Shown here one piece after another: positions 23,137 through 32,271 of a stretch of DNA of 50,000 nt (position 1 is the stretch's first letter; each line of letters begins with the position of its first letter). This DNA comes from Chondrilla cf. caribensis (Eukaryota; Porifera; Demospongiae; Chondrillida; Chondrillidae), in contig OZ026565.1 of assembly GCA_964020155.1 (NCBI GenBank), forward strand, positions 3,878,553 through 3,928,552, in the 5' to 3' direction. Both the position numbers and the translations under genes were made by a program. The notes below the pieces were generated by a model. It did not search any database. It had not been told where the DNA came from and saw nothing but the letters and a program-made list of their open reading frames with translations.

Positions 23137-23744
23137 CCTGGTAGTGTGCTCCAACTCTCAAAGGCTGTTCTAGCAGACTTAACTGCCAGCTCCACATCTT
23201 CATCATTTCCTAAAGGATTCAATACACAACAGTAGAAAATTAATCTGTATAAAAGTACATTATTGGAAAGATACACCAATCCATATATGGACACATAAAC
23301 TTTAAGCAATAATGCAGTAAATGTTTGAGTGAAATCATTCGAATTCTCTCCACCCCTCCCTACCGGAAGCACACGCACGCAAACAAAAACAGATCTTCAT
23401 GTGGTGCACTGACCTTGGACTGTGTTAGCCAGCAACTCCCCAGTAGCTGGGTTGTAGGAGCTATAGGTCTTCCGTCCTTCCGGCCTCACCCATTGGTTGT
23501 TGATGAAGTGACCGAAGCTTCGTTGGTGGTCCTCCAGCCAGGCTTGCGCCACGGCTGGGGATTCGGGGGCAGGTCCATACTCGAGAGAATCGAACAATTC
23601 GGAAACTTTAGGCTTTTTGGAGCTCTCAGGAACCTTATTCGTCTCTACCTTGCTCACTTTGGAGGGCGATTCTTCGATTTGTCGGGCGGGTGAACGCTTC
23701 GAGCCTTTAGCTTTTGTTCGTGTGATTGTGGTACTGGACGCCAT
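14894..23744 (-). CDS. ALDH16A1: ALDH16A1-type double-domain aldehyde dehydrogenase
   Basis: Fifteen exons read in frame (5' to 3' on the minus strand): 23744-23414, 23209-23138, 22906-22644, 22100-21894, 20979-20827, 20765-20672, 19189-18987, 18730-18594, 17963-17858, 17700-17528, 17048-16881, 16670-16564, 16155-15782, 15307-15152 and 14947-14894 (TAA). The sum is 2598 bases, 865 residues, close to the 802 of human ALDH16A1. Hallmarks: N-terminal [13 protein letters not shown], oxyanion Asn213 (VPWNFP), general base Glu310 (LELGGKSPF), catalytic Cys344 (GQVCSAG), [11 protein letters not shown] closing the first domain at about 495, and a second, degenerate ALDH domain (about 510-845) ending [12 protein letters not shown]. 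Aldehyde dehydrogenases oxidise aldehydes to acids with NAD(P)+. Unlike the mammalian protein, this one keeps the first-domain catalytic residues. The exon 8 donor is GC. Start ATG 23744 fits the family; an in-frame upstream ATG at about 23852 is an alternative. Confidence 0.93.
14981..15150. repeat. (GT)n and (CA)n runs in ALDH16A1 intron 14
   Basis: A GT run (about 14981-15049) and a CA run (about 15103-15150) separated by about 55 bases. The CA run reaches the exon 14 donor: on the coding strand the splice site is CAG followed at once by GTGTGTGT, so the repeat itself supplies the 5' splice site. Confidence 0.95.
15312..15715. repeat. Minisatellite in ALDH16A1 intron 13
   Basis: Irregular tandem copies of a unit of about 20-30 bp built on acagtacaaggggtgtggtagg, beginning a few bases from the acceptor of exon 14. 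The open frames across it (Thr/Pro/Tyr/His-rich) are repeat artefacts. Confidence 0.9.
16795..16866. repeat. (CA)n microsatellite, ALDH16A1 intron 11
   Basis: Pure CA run starting about 14 bases beyond the exon 11 donor; UG repeat in the sense transcript. Confidence 0.95.
17060..17280. repeat. Minisatellite in ALDH16A1 intron 10
   Basis: Degenerate GA/GT-rich units (gggtgagtgtgagtgttggggag). The remainder of the intron, 17281-17527, shows no feature. Confidence 0.85.
17764..17856. repeat. (CA)n microsatellite, ALDH16A1 intron 9
   Basis: CA run interrupted by TACG, reaching to within two bases of the exon 9 donor (GAG then GTACGTGTGTG on the coding strand). Confidence 0.95.
18015..18350. repeat. 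29-30-bp minisatellite, ALDH16A1 intron 8
   Basis: About 11 copies of a unit containing ATGGTGGGTGTGTCACACAG and a variable 'gagtatag' tail. The remaining intron, 18351-18593, has no recognised feature. Confidence 0.9.
18765..18930. repeat. Tandem repeat in ALDH16A1 intron 7
   Basis: About three and a half copies of a 43-45-bp unit containing TATAATATGCAGACAATAGT and gttggtacagg. Confidence 0.85.
19479..20592. repeat. 11-bp minisatellite, about 100 copies, ALDH16A1 intron 6
   Basis: An array of about 1.1 kb of the unit GGAGGTCTAGT with point variants (ggactagt, gtctggt, gtctagc). Variants cluster, which shows local expansion. It fills most of intron 6 (20671-19190). Confidence 0.97.
20995..21412. 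repeat. Minisatellite 1 in ALDH16A1 intron 4
   Basis: Repeats of gtgagattggtgaggggtta with higher-order organisation; the array starts right at the acceptor of exon 5. Confidence 0.9.
21545..21893. repeat. 24-bp minisatellite 2 in ALDH16A1 intron 4
   Basis: About 14 copies of ACACTCACTAACACATACAT plus GATG, ending exactly at the exon 4 donor. The donor (GAA then GTGAGTGTC on the coding strand) is itself a copy of the repeat unit. Confidence 0.95.
22979..23135. repeat. (CA)n microsatellite, ALDH16A1 intron 2
   Basis: CA runs interrupted by TACC and by a CGCA segment. The run begins two bases from the exon 2 donor (CAG then GTTAGTGTGTG on the coding strand). Confidence 0.95.
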
Positions 23745-24424
23745 TTTTGGATCACGTGCAACGTCACTAATTAGTGTTTGTTTTTTCAACCACGACAATC
23801 TTTGCAGTATTGTTCTAGGACAATAATCCTTCAATCGAAACAAATCAATCAAGCGATTTTTATATCGAATCTCAATAATAACGGTTAGTAGGGCAAGCGG
23901 AATGAATAATCACAGGATGGACTCGGGGAAGCAGAACTGGGGAGGAGAGAGGGAGAATTGTCCCTCAAATTCAATGATAGGGTCATCCTTGCATTCGTTC
24001 TTTAGTTAGTACTTTTCATGTCAGTCCGGGGTTGTTAGATTAAGGTTAATAAGTATCGTGGTACACAAAGAGGCCCCACTAAAGTAACTTTGAATTTGAG
24101 TTAGTTGCAAATTGGTTGGCTGAGAGAACAGGTCCTTACAAATGTTTGGAATTTATTTGGGAAGCATATCATAGAACTACAAAATTGAGCTCGAGGAGAA
24201 TGGTACAGGCCATTCTTTCTCTCATCATAGAGGACTTGAAACAGCAATGAATATGCTCATGATGACGTCATTATCATGTCATACCGCACCCATACGCGTT
24301 GCCCGGTTGCTGGGTCACTTCAAAGCAATTAATAATCCACAAGTGTCCCACATCCCCTGGACACCAGAAACAAAGAAGCGGCCCTTTCCACCAGATCTTC
24401 ATCGCAAGACTAACGTTGTTAGAG
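23745..24424. promoter_or_regulatory. Shared head-to-head intergenic region
   Basis: About 680 bases separate the divergent starts of ALDH16A1 (ATG 23744, minus) and the ATP-grasp gene (ATG 24425, plus). It contains GC-richer stretches and a CRE-like TGACGTCA at about 24263. No TATA box stands out. It is a probable bidirectional promoter, inferred from position only. Confidence 0.45.
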
Positions 24425-25768
24425 ATGCGGCACAAAGTTCTCGCTGTCCTACCAGGTGAAACAGATCGTTCCGAATCCACTTCGCTGGATCCGAGCCAGT
24501 ATGAAATCCACTTGCTGTTCGCTTCTGAAGACACCAAAGACGTCACAACCCACACGTACGGACCTCACTTGGCTCAGCCTGGGTTCTTGACTTCGTACGT
24601 CGATCGAGCAGTGGACTACGTCAAGGAGAATGGAATAACGGCCATCATGTACTCCCACGATATGGCGTCCGTAGTAGCCTCCGTCGTCTGTCAACGAACT
24701 GGTCTCCCTGGTCCCTCCTTGGAGTCCACCTTTTGTAGTCTCCACAAGTATTACTCCAGAAAGACGGAGAAATCTAATCTTTGGTTCGACTACATCCATT
24801 TACACGATCTCGAAAAGACTTGGAAGAGCAAAGTGCGTTATCCTTGCTTCCTGAAGCCGCCTTTTCTCATGGCTTCGATGGGACAATCACGTATCAGGAG
24901 TGAAGAGGAGATGGAGCGAGCTTTGGCTGACCTCGGCAAGCTAACGACTCCTTATTTCAAAGGGTACTCTGAATTCTTCGCAAAGTACCTCGACCTCGAG
25001 AAGTACCCTTTGTCCGTGGAGAATATCGTGGTTGTGGAAGAGATGGTGGAGTGTGAGGAGCAGTACTGCATTGAAGGTTGGGTGGATGGGACGGGGCGGT
25101 TCACTCTATACAACACCATGGAAGTATTGCCAAACCCCAAACGTGGGGAGCCTATAATCGGTTATGTTCTCCCTCAGTTCACCTTAGAATATGGAAAATT
25201 GCAAAAGTTAGCTGCATTTACCGAAGAAATGGGACAATTGTTTGGACTTCGCAACACATTCTACGACATTGAAGTGTGGAAGACAGGAGACAGTGTTACT
25301 TTGATAGAAGTGAATTCTCGCATAGCAGGCACCTACAACTATATGTACAAAAAGATGTGGGGATTGAGCGTGTACAAAGCAGGAGTCTACCTCTCGTGTG
25401 GTGAGGTGGATAAAGTGAGGAAAGAGACACCTCCCTATTTCGTGCATGGAGAAGGCAATCCTATTGCTGGGATTTTCTTTGCTAATGCTATGGCACACCA
25501 CAGGGAAGGTAAAGGGAGAGAATTCCTTGACTTTGATTACGCCAAAGGTGGATCTGTTACTGACGGTGCTTTCAACTACGCTGGACCAGGTGTACTGTTG
25601 TATGTGGATGACGGATCTTCTACCAAGCAGGAGAAATCGTCTGAAGCTTGCTTGTGTTCTTTCAGTCTCACAGATTGTAGTTCCAAGCATCTCTTGAAAC
25701 GTGCCAAAGAAATTATGTTTAAACTGCTTTTACAACCAAGGGATTTGGAGCAGTGGAACATTTATTAA
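24425..25768 (+). CDS. ATP-grasp domain enzyme, intronless
   Basis: A single open frame of 447 residues from ATG 24425 to TAA 25766-25768. The frame is open upstream to 24299, but the first ATG is here. ATP-grasp signs: a preATP-grasp-like N-terminus (about 1-100), FLKPPF with the ATP-contacting Lys144 (about 142-147), a glycine/serine loop at 149-155, hinge-like VVVEEM (202-207), and Mg-binding residues Glu283 (DIEVW), Glu295 and Asn297 (IEVNSRIAGT). ATP-grasp enzymes join a carboxylate to an amine or thiol through an acylphosphate. The substrate cannot be read from sequence; dipeptide ligase/carnosine synthase-like, D-Ala-D-Ala ligase-like or biotin carboxylase-like members all share these motifs. 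There is no signal peptide, so it is probably cytosolic. Lack of introns next to a 15-exon neighbour suggests retrocopy origin or lateral acquisition. Confidence 0.85.
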   Translation: MRHKVLAVLPGETDRSESTSLDPSQYEIHLLFASEDTKDVTTHTYGPHLAQPGFLTSYVDRAVDYVKENGITAIMYSHDMASVVASVVCQRTGLPGPSLESTFCSLHKYYSRKTEKSNLWFDYIHLHDLEKTWKSKVRYPCFLKPPFLMASMGQSRIRSEEEMERALADLGKLTTPYFKGYSEFFAKYLDLEKYPLSVENIVVVEEMVECEEQYCIEGWVDGTGRFTLYNTMEVLPNPKRGEPIIGYVLPQFTLEYGKLQKLAAFTEEMGQLFGLRNTFYDIEVWKTGDSVTLIEVNSRIAGTYNYMYKKMWGLSVYKAGVYLSCGEVDKVRKETPPYFVHGEGNPIAGIFFANAMAHHREGKGREFLDFDYAKGGSVTDGAFNYAGPGVLLYVDDGSSTKQEKSSEACLCSFSLTDCSSKHLLKRAKEIMFKLLLQPRDLEQWNIY

Positions 25769-26045
25769 CTTTATATCATTTAACTACCTTTATTATTATT
25801 TATTTACATTATTTTAGTGTGAAAGACTAGTTCATTATGATCCATGTTCAGGATTTCTGATTGTTTCGAGTCTCAACCCTGCAGCATGTTTGTAGGTGTT
25901 TTGAGTTGTTTAGCATAACATAATATGCAAACACAAAAATGTTTGCTGCAAATGGTTGGAGTACAAGATCTAAGTCACTGAATTTACAAGTGTGTTGAGG
26001 GGTTTGGATCCAGAGGAATGAGAATATCTAGTGCATAGTTGTAAC

Positions 26046-26166
26046 CTAGTCTCGCTAACCAGACCCATGCAGTTCCGCCTAACTTCCGATTATTATATTC
26101 ATCGGACTTCGCCGTCCAATGAATAATCGGAAGTTAGGCGGAACTGGGTCTGGTTAACGAGACTAG
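26046..26166. mobile_element. Fold-back element with 45-bp arms
   Basis: Near-perfect inverted repeat: the left arm begins CTAGTCTCGCTAACCAGACC and the right arm is its reverse complement ending at CTAG, with about 25 bases between arms. The sequence AGTTGTAAC occurs just left of the element, and TTGTAAC (or AGTTGTAAC if the terminal AG is counted) just right of it, which looks like a 7-9-bp target duplication. The surrounding stretch 25769-26045 has no gene. Confidence 0.7.
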
Positions 26167-28389
26167 TTGTAACCAGCTAAGCTAACTGAGCAATTGGTCT
26201 GAGTTAACTGCAGGAATATTATAATATAATATTACATCACACAATTAAGTCTTCAATTACACAGGGCGAAAAACTGAGTTTCAACTGAAATGAAACCATT
26301 TGAAACCAATGTGAAAGGTGCATTTTCAATTGTGTTTCAAGCAGGTTTCCACTTGCTATGAAACATGGGGTTTATCAAGTTTCATACTGTGCAAAGGCCT
26401 TTATTCAACTTGGTTTCATAACCATAGGGAAACCACTTGAAACATGGAGTTTAAAAGTCTGTTGGAACCTACTTGTTACTAAGCTGAAACCATAATCATG
26501 AAACTCTCTTCCCATATTGAAACTAAGGTTTCATTATCGTATACATGCACATGCAATTATTGAAACCCATAAATATACTTGTGAAACATAACAATACTCA
26601 ATTGAAACTTATATCTTAATACACATGCGTATAGTATTATAAAAATGCAACGTATGACATTATTAAATTTTGAAAAATCATAATACATATAAAGTTATAT
26701 AATATGTAACATGTAAAAATTTACATAACATACTGAAACAACAACAATGTCTACAACAAAGGTACTAGAGCTATTATCTTAGCAATAACAGATTAATACA
26801 GATGATGCCAAAAACACAGGTATAATGTTACACGTGCAATGTAGTTGTGAACCTTACAGTTCACTTGGCAGTTCATTGCTGTCCAGCAACTTCCCTTTGT
26901 CTCCACTGTAGTATCTGTGGTGGATTTAAACGGAATATGAATGTGATCGTTAAACAAAATTAATAAATAAAATCAAACGTACGTACGTCTCTTAAATGCT
27001 TGGCTTTATAGTGAATTTTGCGATGTGCAGGTAGAATACCACTCTGTTCCCATTGCATCAGTTTTTGAGTTTCCGTAATAGCACTTACGTGTTTCTATAT
27101 ATAGATAATATAGGAGTGAATGTGGGAAGTCAAACACAAACATGGCATAATATGTACTCACCAAGAATTTCACCACTGGTAACAGTACTGAGGATTGTTC
27201 AATACTTCCCCAGTGATAAGTGTTGTTACTGAAGAACTACCACCTGAGTGGAATAATACAGCAATAAGAAGAATCTGTAATAATCATTGATTCAGAAGAA
27301 ATGTACAATATTTGAAATATACCTTTAAGAAAAGGTCCATCTTGGGGAGTTTTCTTGTTGGTTTACCAGTAGCCATTAGTTCACACAGTATTCTGCATAT
27401 AGGTACCAATAAAGAATCATGTATATTAAGCTTTAAAACACAGAAATTTCATGTACAACAAACCATTGTCTGCAGTGAAGCTGTTATCTTGACCTGAGTT
27501 CCATGTTTTTTCAGGGATGATCCTAAGTAAGCCTTTCATCTTTCGTTTAGCTTTTCATGTTTCTTCAAAAAACAGCATTTCCTCCAATGTCATCCTCATT
27601 TCTTCCTTAGAGCTTTCCATATTCAGCAATCCTGGCTCAAAACTAGTCAACATAAGTGCAAATCTACAGTGAAGGCTTATTCTTCTAGCTTGAGTGATTT
27701 TCAAATTTTGGAGGGATCACTATGGCAACCATGAGGTCACATTGTTAAGTAGTCAAAACAATTACATAATATCAGATGATGTAATTCATTGGGTATATAC
27801 TCTTGTGGTGGGCGTGACCACATAAAATTCATATACCTGGGCAAATGTGAAGCAATACAGATTGCCTGGGACACTATGGGTATCCCCATAGGAAGAGGTG
27901 TAACCAGAGAAATTGACCAAATATGGTTAGTAAACAGGAAGTTGGCAAACTTGGAGGGAAACACCAAGTAATAACTTAATCCATAAAAAGTCTGACACAA
28001 TATTGCTACCAATATCCCCAACAGGAAGAGGCGTAACCAGATAAAAAGATCAAATATTGATAATTATAGAGGAAGTGGCTGATTTTGGAGGGAAACACTC
28101 AGACCTGTAGGTGTTCTGGGGAAGGATAGTAAGAATGGGTAAGAAAGAAGAGAAACCAGAAAAGACAATTGCAGAGACTTGGAGGAGAGTTGATAGTTAT
28201 CCCCTAACAGATGATTAATATTATTATTTACAGTCAAATAAACTGCATAAGAGTGCAGCAACATCAACAGTATTTGGTGGAACTGCAGCCTGCATGGTTC
28301 ATAATGTTCAGTATTGGTATGCTACTAGTATGACAAATTTGCAAACATTAGAATATATGCTGGCTACAGCACTGTTGTTTGGTGATGGT

Positions 28390-28990
28390 TTGACACTGTG
28401 TTACGGGTTGGCCACAGCACTGTTGTTGTGTGACGACTGGACACTGTGTGTTACGGGTTGGCCATAGTACTGTTGTTGTGTGACGACTGGACACTGTGTG
28501 TTACGGGTTGGCCACAGCACTGTTGTTGTGTGACGACTGGACACTGTGTGTTACGGGTTGGCCACAGCACTGTTGTTGTGTGACGACTGGACACTGTGTG
28601 TTACGGGTTGGCCACAGTACTGTTGTTGTGTGACAACTGGACACTGTGTGTTACGGGTTGGCCACAGCACTGTTGTTGTGTGACGACTGGACACTGTGTG
28701 TTACGGGTTGGCCACAGCACTGTTGTTGTGTGACGACTGGACACTGTGTGTTACGGGTTGGCCACAGCACTGTTGTTGTGTGACGACTGGACACTGTGTG
28801 TTACGGGTTGGCCACAGCACTGTTGTTGTGTGACGACTGGACACTGTGTGTTACGGGTTGGCCACGGCACTGTTGTTGTGTGACGACTGGACACTGTGTG
28901 TTATGGGTTGGCCACAGCCCTGTTGTTGTGTGACGATTGGACACTGTGTGTTATGGGTTGGCCACAGCAATGTATTTGTGCTACAACTGG
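28390..28990. repeat. 50-bp minisatellite, about 12 copies
   Basis: Highly uniform tandem copies of a unit starting TTACGGGTTGGCCACAGCAC and continuing tgttgttgtg. It lies inside the CACTA-like element. Outer copies are more diverged than central ones, as expected for unequal exchange. Confidence 0.97.
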
Positions 28991-29480
28991 ACACTGCACT
29001 CATGATGCAATGTTACTGACTATTGTAGTATAAAAGGTCAGGTAATACAAGATCACATGACAATTCAGAGACAAATGACTTGGTATAATATGGGGTCATT
29101 CTTGTTAAAAATATTTCCTGATAAACAAGTCTGGTACATTGTACAGATAGTAGGGCTTCCTGCAGTCACAGCAATTACAAAACTTTGAAGTACAATGATC
29201 ACATAGATAATCTTCATTTCATTGCAATAATCTTTGGCTTCAAATAAAGATATAATGGGTATGAACTTAAGATGTACATTGCATGCAATGTACACAATTG
29301 TGCACAATCTCATACCTTTCCCTTATAAGTGTGTTCATAGTGTGTATACGTCTGATACATACGTACGTAACAGTTATGACCACGTACAAGCTTTAATAAA
29401 ACGAGCGTATACGACAGAAACCTATTAATTTTATTAAGTGAACTTCAGCACATCATATCACTTTCAACAGAAACATTAAA

Positions 29481-29672
29481 ATGGAAAAGAACACCGAATC
29501 AGATAGAACTCAGCCTCTGATTAGCGATCCAGTTCGGGATTTTCTACATGTATGTCCACACTGCCATGAAACACTTGCTCAACGCACCTGGCGGCATCAC
29601 CAGACTGAATGTGGACTCCAAACCAATAATGATGAAGGCGAAGATGAGGAGGCTCCACCGCGAAACAAATAA
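29481..29672 (+). CDS. Small zinc-finger-like protein inside the transposon
   Basis: A 63-residue frame from ATG 29481 to TAA. It contains CPHCHETLAQRTWRHHQTEC, a C-x2-C...H-x-x...C arrangement similar to the N-terminal zinc finger ('C..C...L..RT.RRH') found in animal CACTA/EnSpm-type transposase proteins. It is followed by an acidic tail. It could be the first exon of a larger transposase whose rest is deleted. The match is by motif memory only. Confidence 0.45.
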   Translation: MEKNTESDRTQPLISDPVRDFLHVCPHCHETLAQRTWRHHQTECGLQTNNDEGEDEEAPPRNK

Positions 29673-30568
29673 CTGCAACAGGCCATGGAGAACACCATCC
29701 AAAGTGACGAGGGTGTTTATAAAGTTCAATAAATGATAAAAACTACTAAAACTAAACAAAAACTTCCAAACTAGTCTTATTTCTAAAGTACAATAGTACG
29801 AACTTGCTTCTATACCTATCCAATCGTGATCGCGATCGGCCATATTTAAACTATTATGACGTAATGAACCCATAAAAGTATTATGATGAGACTCACCAAT
29901 CATTATTCAATTGCAAATCAAGGAATAAAGATGAGTTATAAAGATGAAACCAAGACCAAAGCCTATGACACTACAGGATGTTATGAACCCTTTCCACCAA
30001 ACCATAATGTCATATACAAAATCTATAATATTATATAAAATGATGTCTCATTATAATATTATATATAACTATATTAAAATATAATATGTATATGATATTG
30101 AATAATTACAAAGCTGAAGTAGTCAAGAGTGCTTAATATAATAATACAACTGCTATTTGTGAATGGAGTTTCATACAGATGAAACTTCAATGAAACAACT
30201 GAAACCTGGAGTATTACTTTACGCTTGTGGTTTCTCAAGTTTCATGTCAGGTTTCAAGGAGGGTGAAACTTGCCTTTTGCCCCTGTGTTAGATTCAATGG
30301 CAATCTACCTATAAAAACAGGTGTATAGGTTTTAATTGTAGTGTACCTAATTATACACTCCAGGCCTATATCAATCAATCATTATTAATGTGCCACGTGC
30401 ATAACATAACACTAGGACAGACAGTCCTATGAGGCACACATCATAATATAGATAAGATAGATAATTATTATTATAGTGCAACATGTCAACAATACAGACA
30501 CTAGGACATATTGTCCAATGAAGCACTTATAGACAGACAAAAATTATACACATGTAAAAACAACATGA

Positions 30569-31620
30569 TCAGGAACAAAATCTGTCAGTCCACATAGTAT
30601 AGATCTTCTTCATAATTGCTGGACTTCGACATGCAGCAGTCAGAATCAATACAACTTTAGCTTCATCATTCAAGGTTGAAAAATCAATATATTGCTCCAT
30701 CATCTTCTTCATGAGGGGGAATCTACTGGTTTGCCACGCACTACAGTGCAGTAGCCAGTGATTTAAGTCTTCAATATCTCCCGACGAACACTCCCTACAA
30801 ACACGAAGCTGTCTTGGGATCTGTCTCCATCGCCCAGTCTCGATACGGAAATGAGCTGTTCCCCCCCTCAATTGCATTAGCACACGCCTATAGATCTTTG
30901 ATTGAACATCGGCACACATGGGACTGATGCTGTCGCCAAGAGAATGGATTGCATGTAAAACACTCAACTTCGGCCGCTCTACCATCTCCTTCCTCCAGGA
31001 CTCCAAAACCTTTCTCTGCGCAATATCACTTAACATACGCTTTACTTCATGCCAAGACATCCCCTGTAGACTCTGACCACTAACATCAGACCATCCAAAA
31101 TGTGTGAGAGCATCCTTAAGATTGTTCAGCCATGGACCCCTGGACACGGAAATGGCATCTTTAGCTGCTCTAAGGATAATACGGTTTTCAAAAATGGGAG
31201 ACAACAGAATCTTAAACCAGAAAACCACACATCTCAACCGAGCCTCCCACATTAAAGGGAAGCATGACATTTCTGCCAAAAGAGATACCCTAGGATGGTT
31301 CCTGCCCACTCCAAAATATGTTTTTAGAGCCCTCAGTTGTAATTGCTCCAAAGAGTCCATTCTTTTAAGTAAGCCCCAAGCTTCTGCACCATACAAAAGA
31401 ACTGAGTGAACCATCGACTCCATAAGTTTCTTAAATGTGCCACTATATACATCACCAACTGAACGACATTTCTGTAACAAAACATTCAAGGCTAATTTGC
31501 CTTTCTCCACCCTCTGCTCCTGCATCAATTTCATTTCCAAATACTCGTCAACCTCACATCCAAGATACTTATATGAGGACACAAAAGGTAAGTGCTGACC
31601 TTGAATTGCAATAATATATC
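30569..31620 (-). pseudogene. LINE reverse transcriptase C-terminal fragment
   Basis: A minus-strand open frame of about 337 codons (31582 to 30569, TGA), recognisable up to about 31620. It has YKYLGCEVDE, LLYGAEAWG, LQLRALKTYFGVG and, near the end, CRECSSGDIEDLNHWLLHC, the C-x2-C...H...C cysteine/histidine cluster typical of the C-terminus of non-LTR retrotransposon proteins. The polymerase and endonuclease parts are absent, so this is a 5'-truncated insertion. Its 3' tail (30288-30568) runs up to the right end of the CACTA-like element. The frame is still open, so the insertion is younger than the related fragment at 2680-3400. Confidence 0.8.
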
Positions 31621-31921
31621 AACAATATACATGCAGGTCTCTACAGTCAGTGTAGGACGTGTACCTACAGCCGCGCGGTGTACAGTTTTTATAATGTAGT
31701 TCGTGCAGTTGTAGCATACCCTACTGAAGGTGAGCAGGTCTTTGCCTTGGTGTAGGTGTATCAGCGCGGCGCACATGTAGCTTCTTGGCGCGAGAATTAA
31801 ATGAGAGCTGAAAAGGGTACTGAGTTATCACCAAAGAGTTACACGCCCCGCAAACGCGATTGGTATAGTCTGCGTTATAGTCTCCATAGCTAGTCTGTGT
31901 TGGAGTATCTATGGTCTGACG

Positions 31922-31993
31922 TAGCCCAGACCCTTTCCGGCCTCCATTTTATTACGGCGCGGAATAAAATGGAGGCCGGAAGGGTCTGGGCTA
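31922..31993. repeat. Perfect hairpin, about 33-bp arms
   Basis: TAGCCCAGACCC...CCATTTTATT, a few bases, then the reverse complement. It is a fold-back micro-element upstream of the first CmcI-like gene. The rest of 31621-32271 contains no convincing gene. Confidence 0.85.
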
Positions 31994-32271
31994 CTACCAT
32001 AGCTAGATCGACTACGAGACACCATTGATAGTACAAACGAAGGACACCGTCCAATTATGCTAACGCTCGGCAATTAGCCTCATATTCTTTTAATTCTAGC
32101 TCTTTCGAATCATCAGTAACAGTTACGGTTATATGGTTGTCGGTTATCAGTTTCATCGGGTTTCGAGGATTCCATGCACCTAGGTCTGTAACCAGTATTT
32201 CCGAATTTGCCTTCATACAACCGTTGTACCATTCTGTATGATCACGATTTGGTGAACCCAAAAGTCTTAGA

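Larger units (their letters stand above)
26260..30287. mobile_element. CACTA/EnSpm-like DNA transposon, 4.0 kb, probably non-autonomous
   Basis: The element begins CACAGGGCGAAAA and ends TTTTGCCCCTGTG, imperfect inverted termini, with TTA directly outside both ends (26257-26259 and 30288-30290). A 3-bp target duplication with CAC...GTG ends is the hallmark of the CACTA/EnSpm superfamily. Inside both ends the motif TGAAAC occurs many times in both orientations: about 15 copies in 26275-26610 and about 7 in 30165-30275. Such subterminal repeats bind transposase in CACTA elements. Inside are a zinc-finger-like ORF at 29481, a 50-bp minisatellite, and minus-strand exon-like stretches (for example about 26990-27085, reading QKLMQWEQSGILPAHRKIHY). 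No DDE transposase core is visible, so this copy is probably a deletion derivative. Confidence 0.75.

Noticed and set aside
23745..23852. Upstream in-frame start for ALDH16A1
   Set aside because: The extension (MIDLFRLKDYCPRT...) is open, but the residues after ATG 23744 already precede the conserved family N-terminus by about 50 positions. Kept only as an alternative.
32055..32261. 68-codon minus-strand frame upstream of CmcI-like copy 1
   Set aside because: It starts only at a non-ATG codon, overlaps the presumed promoter of copy 1, and I recognise no domain. It could be an exon fragment, but there is no splice or homology support.
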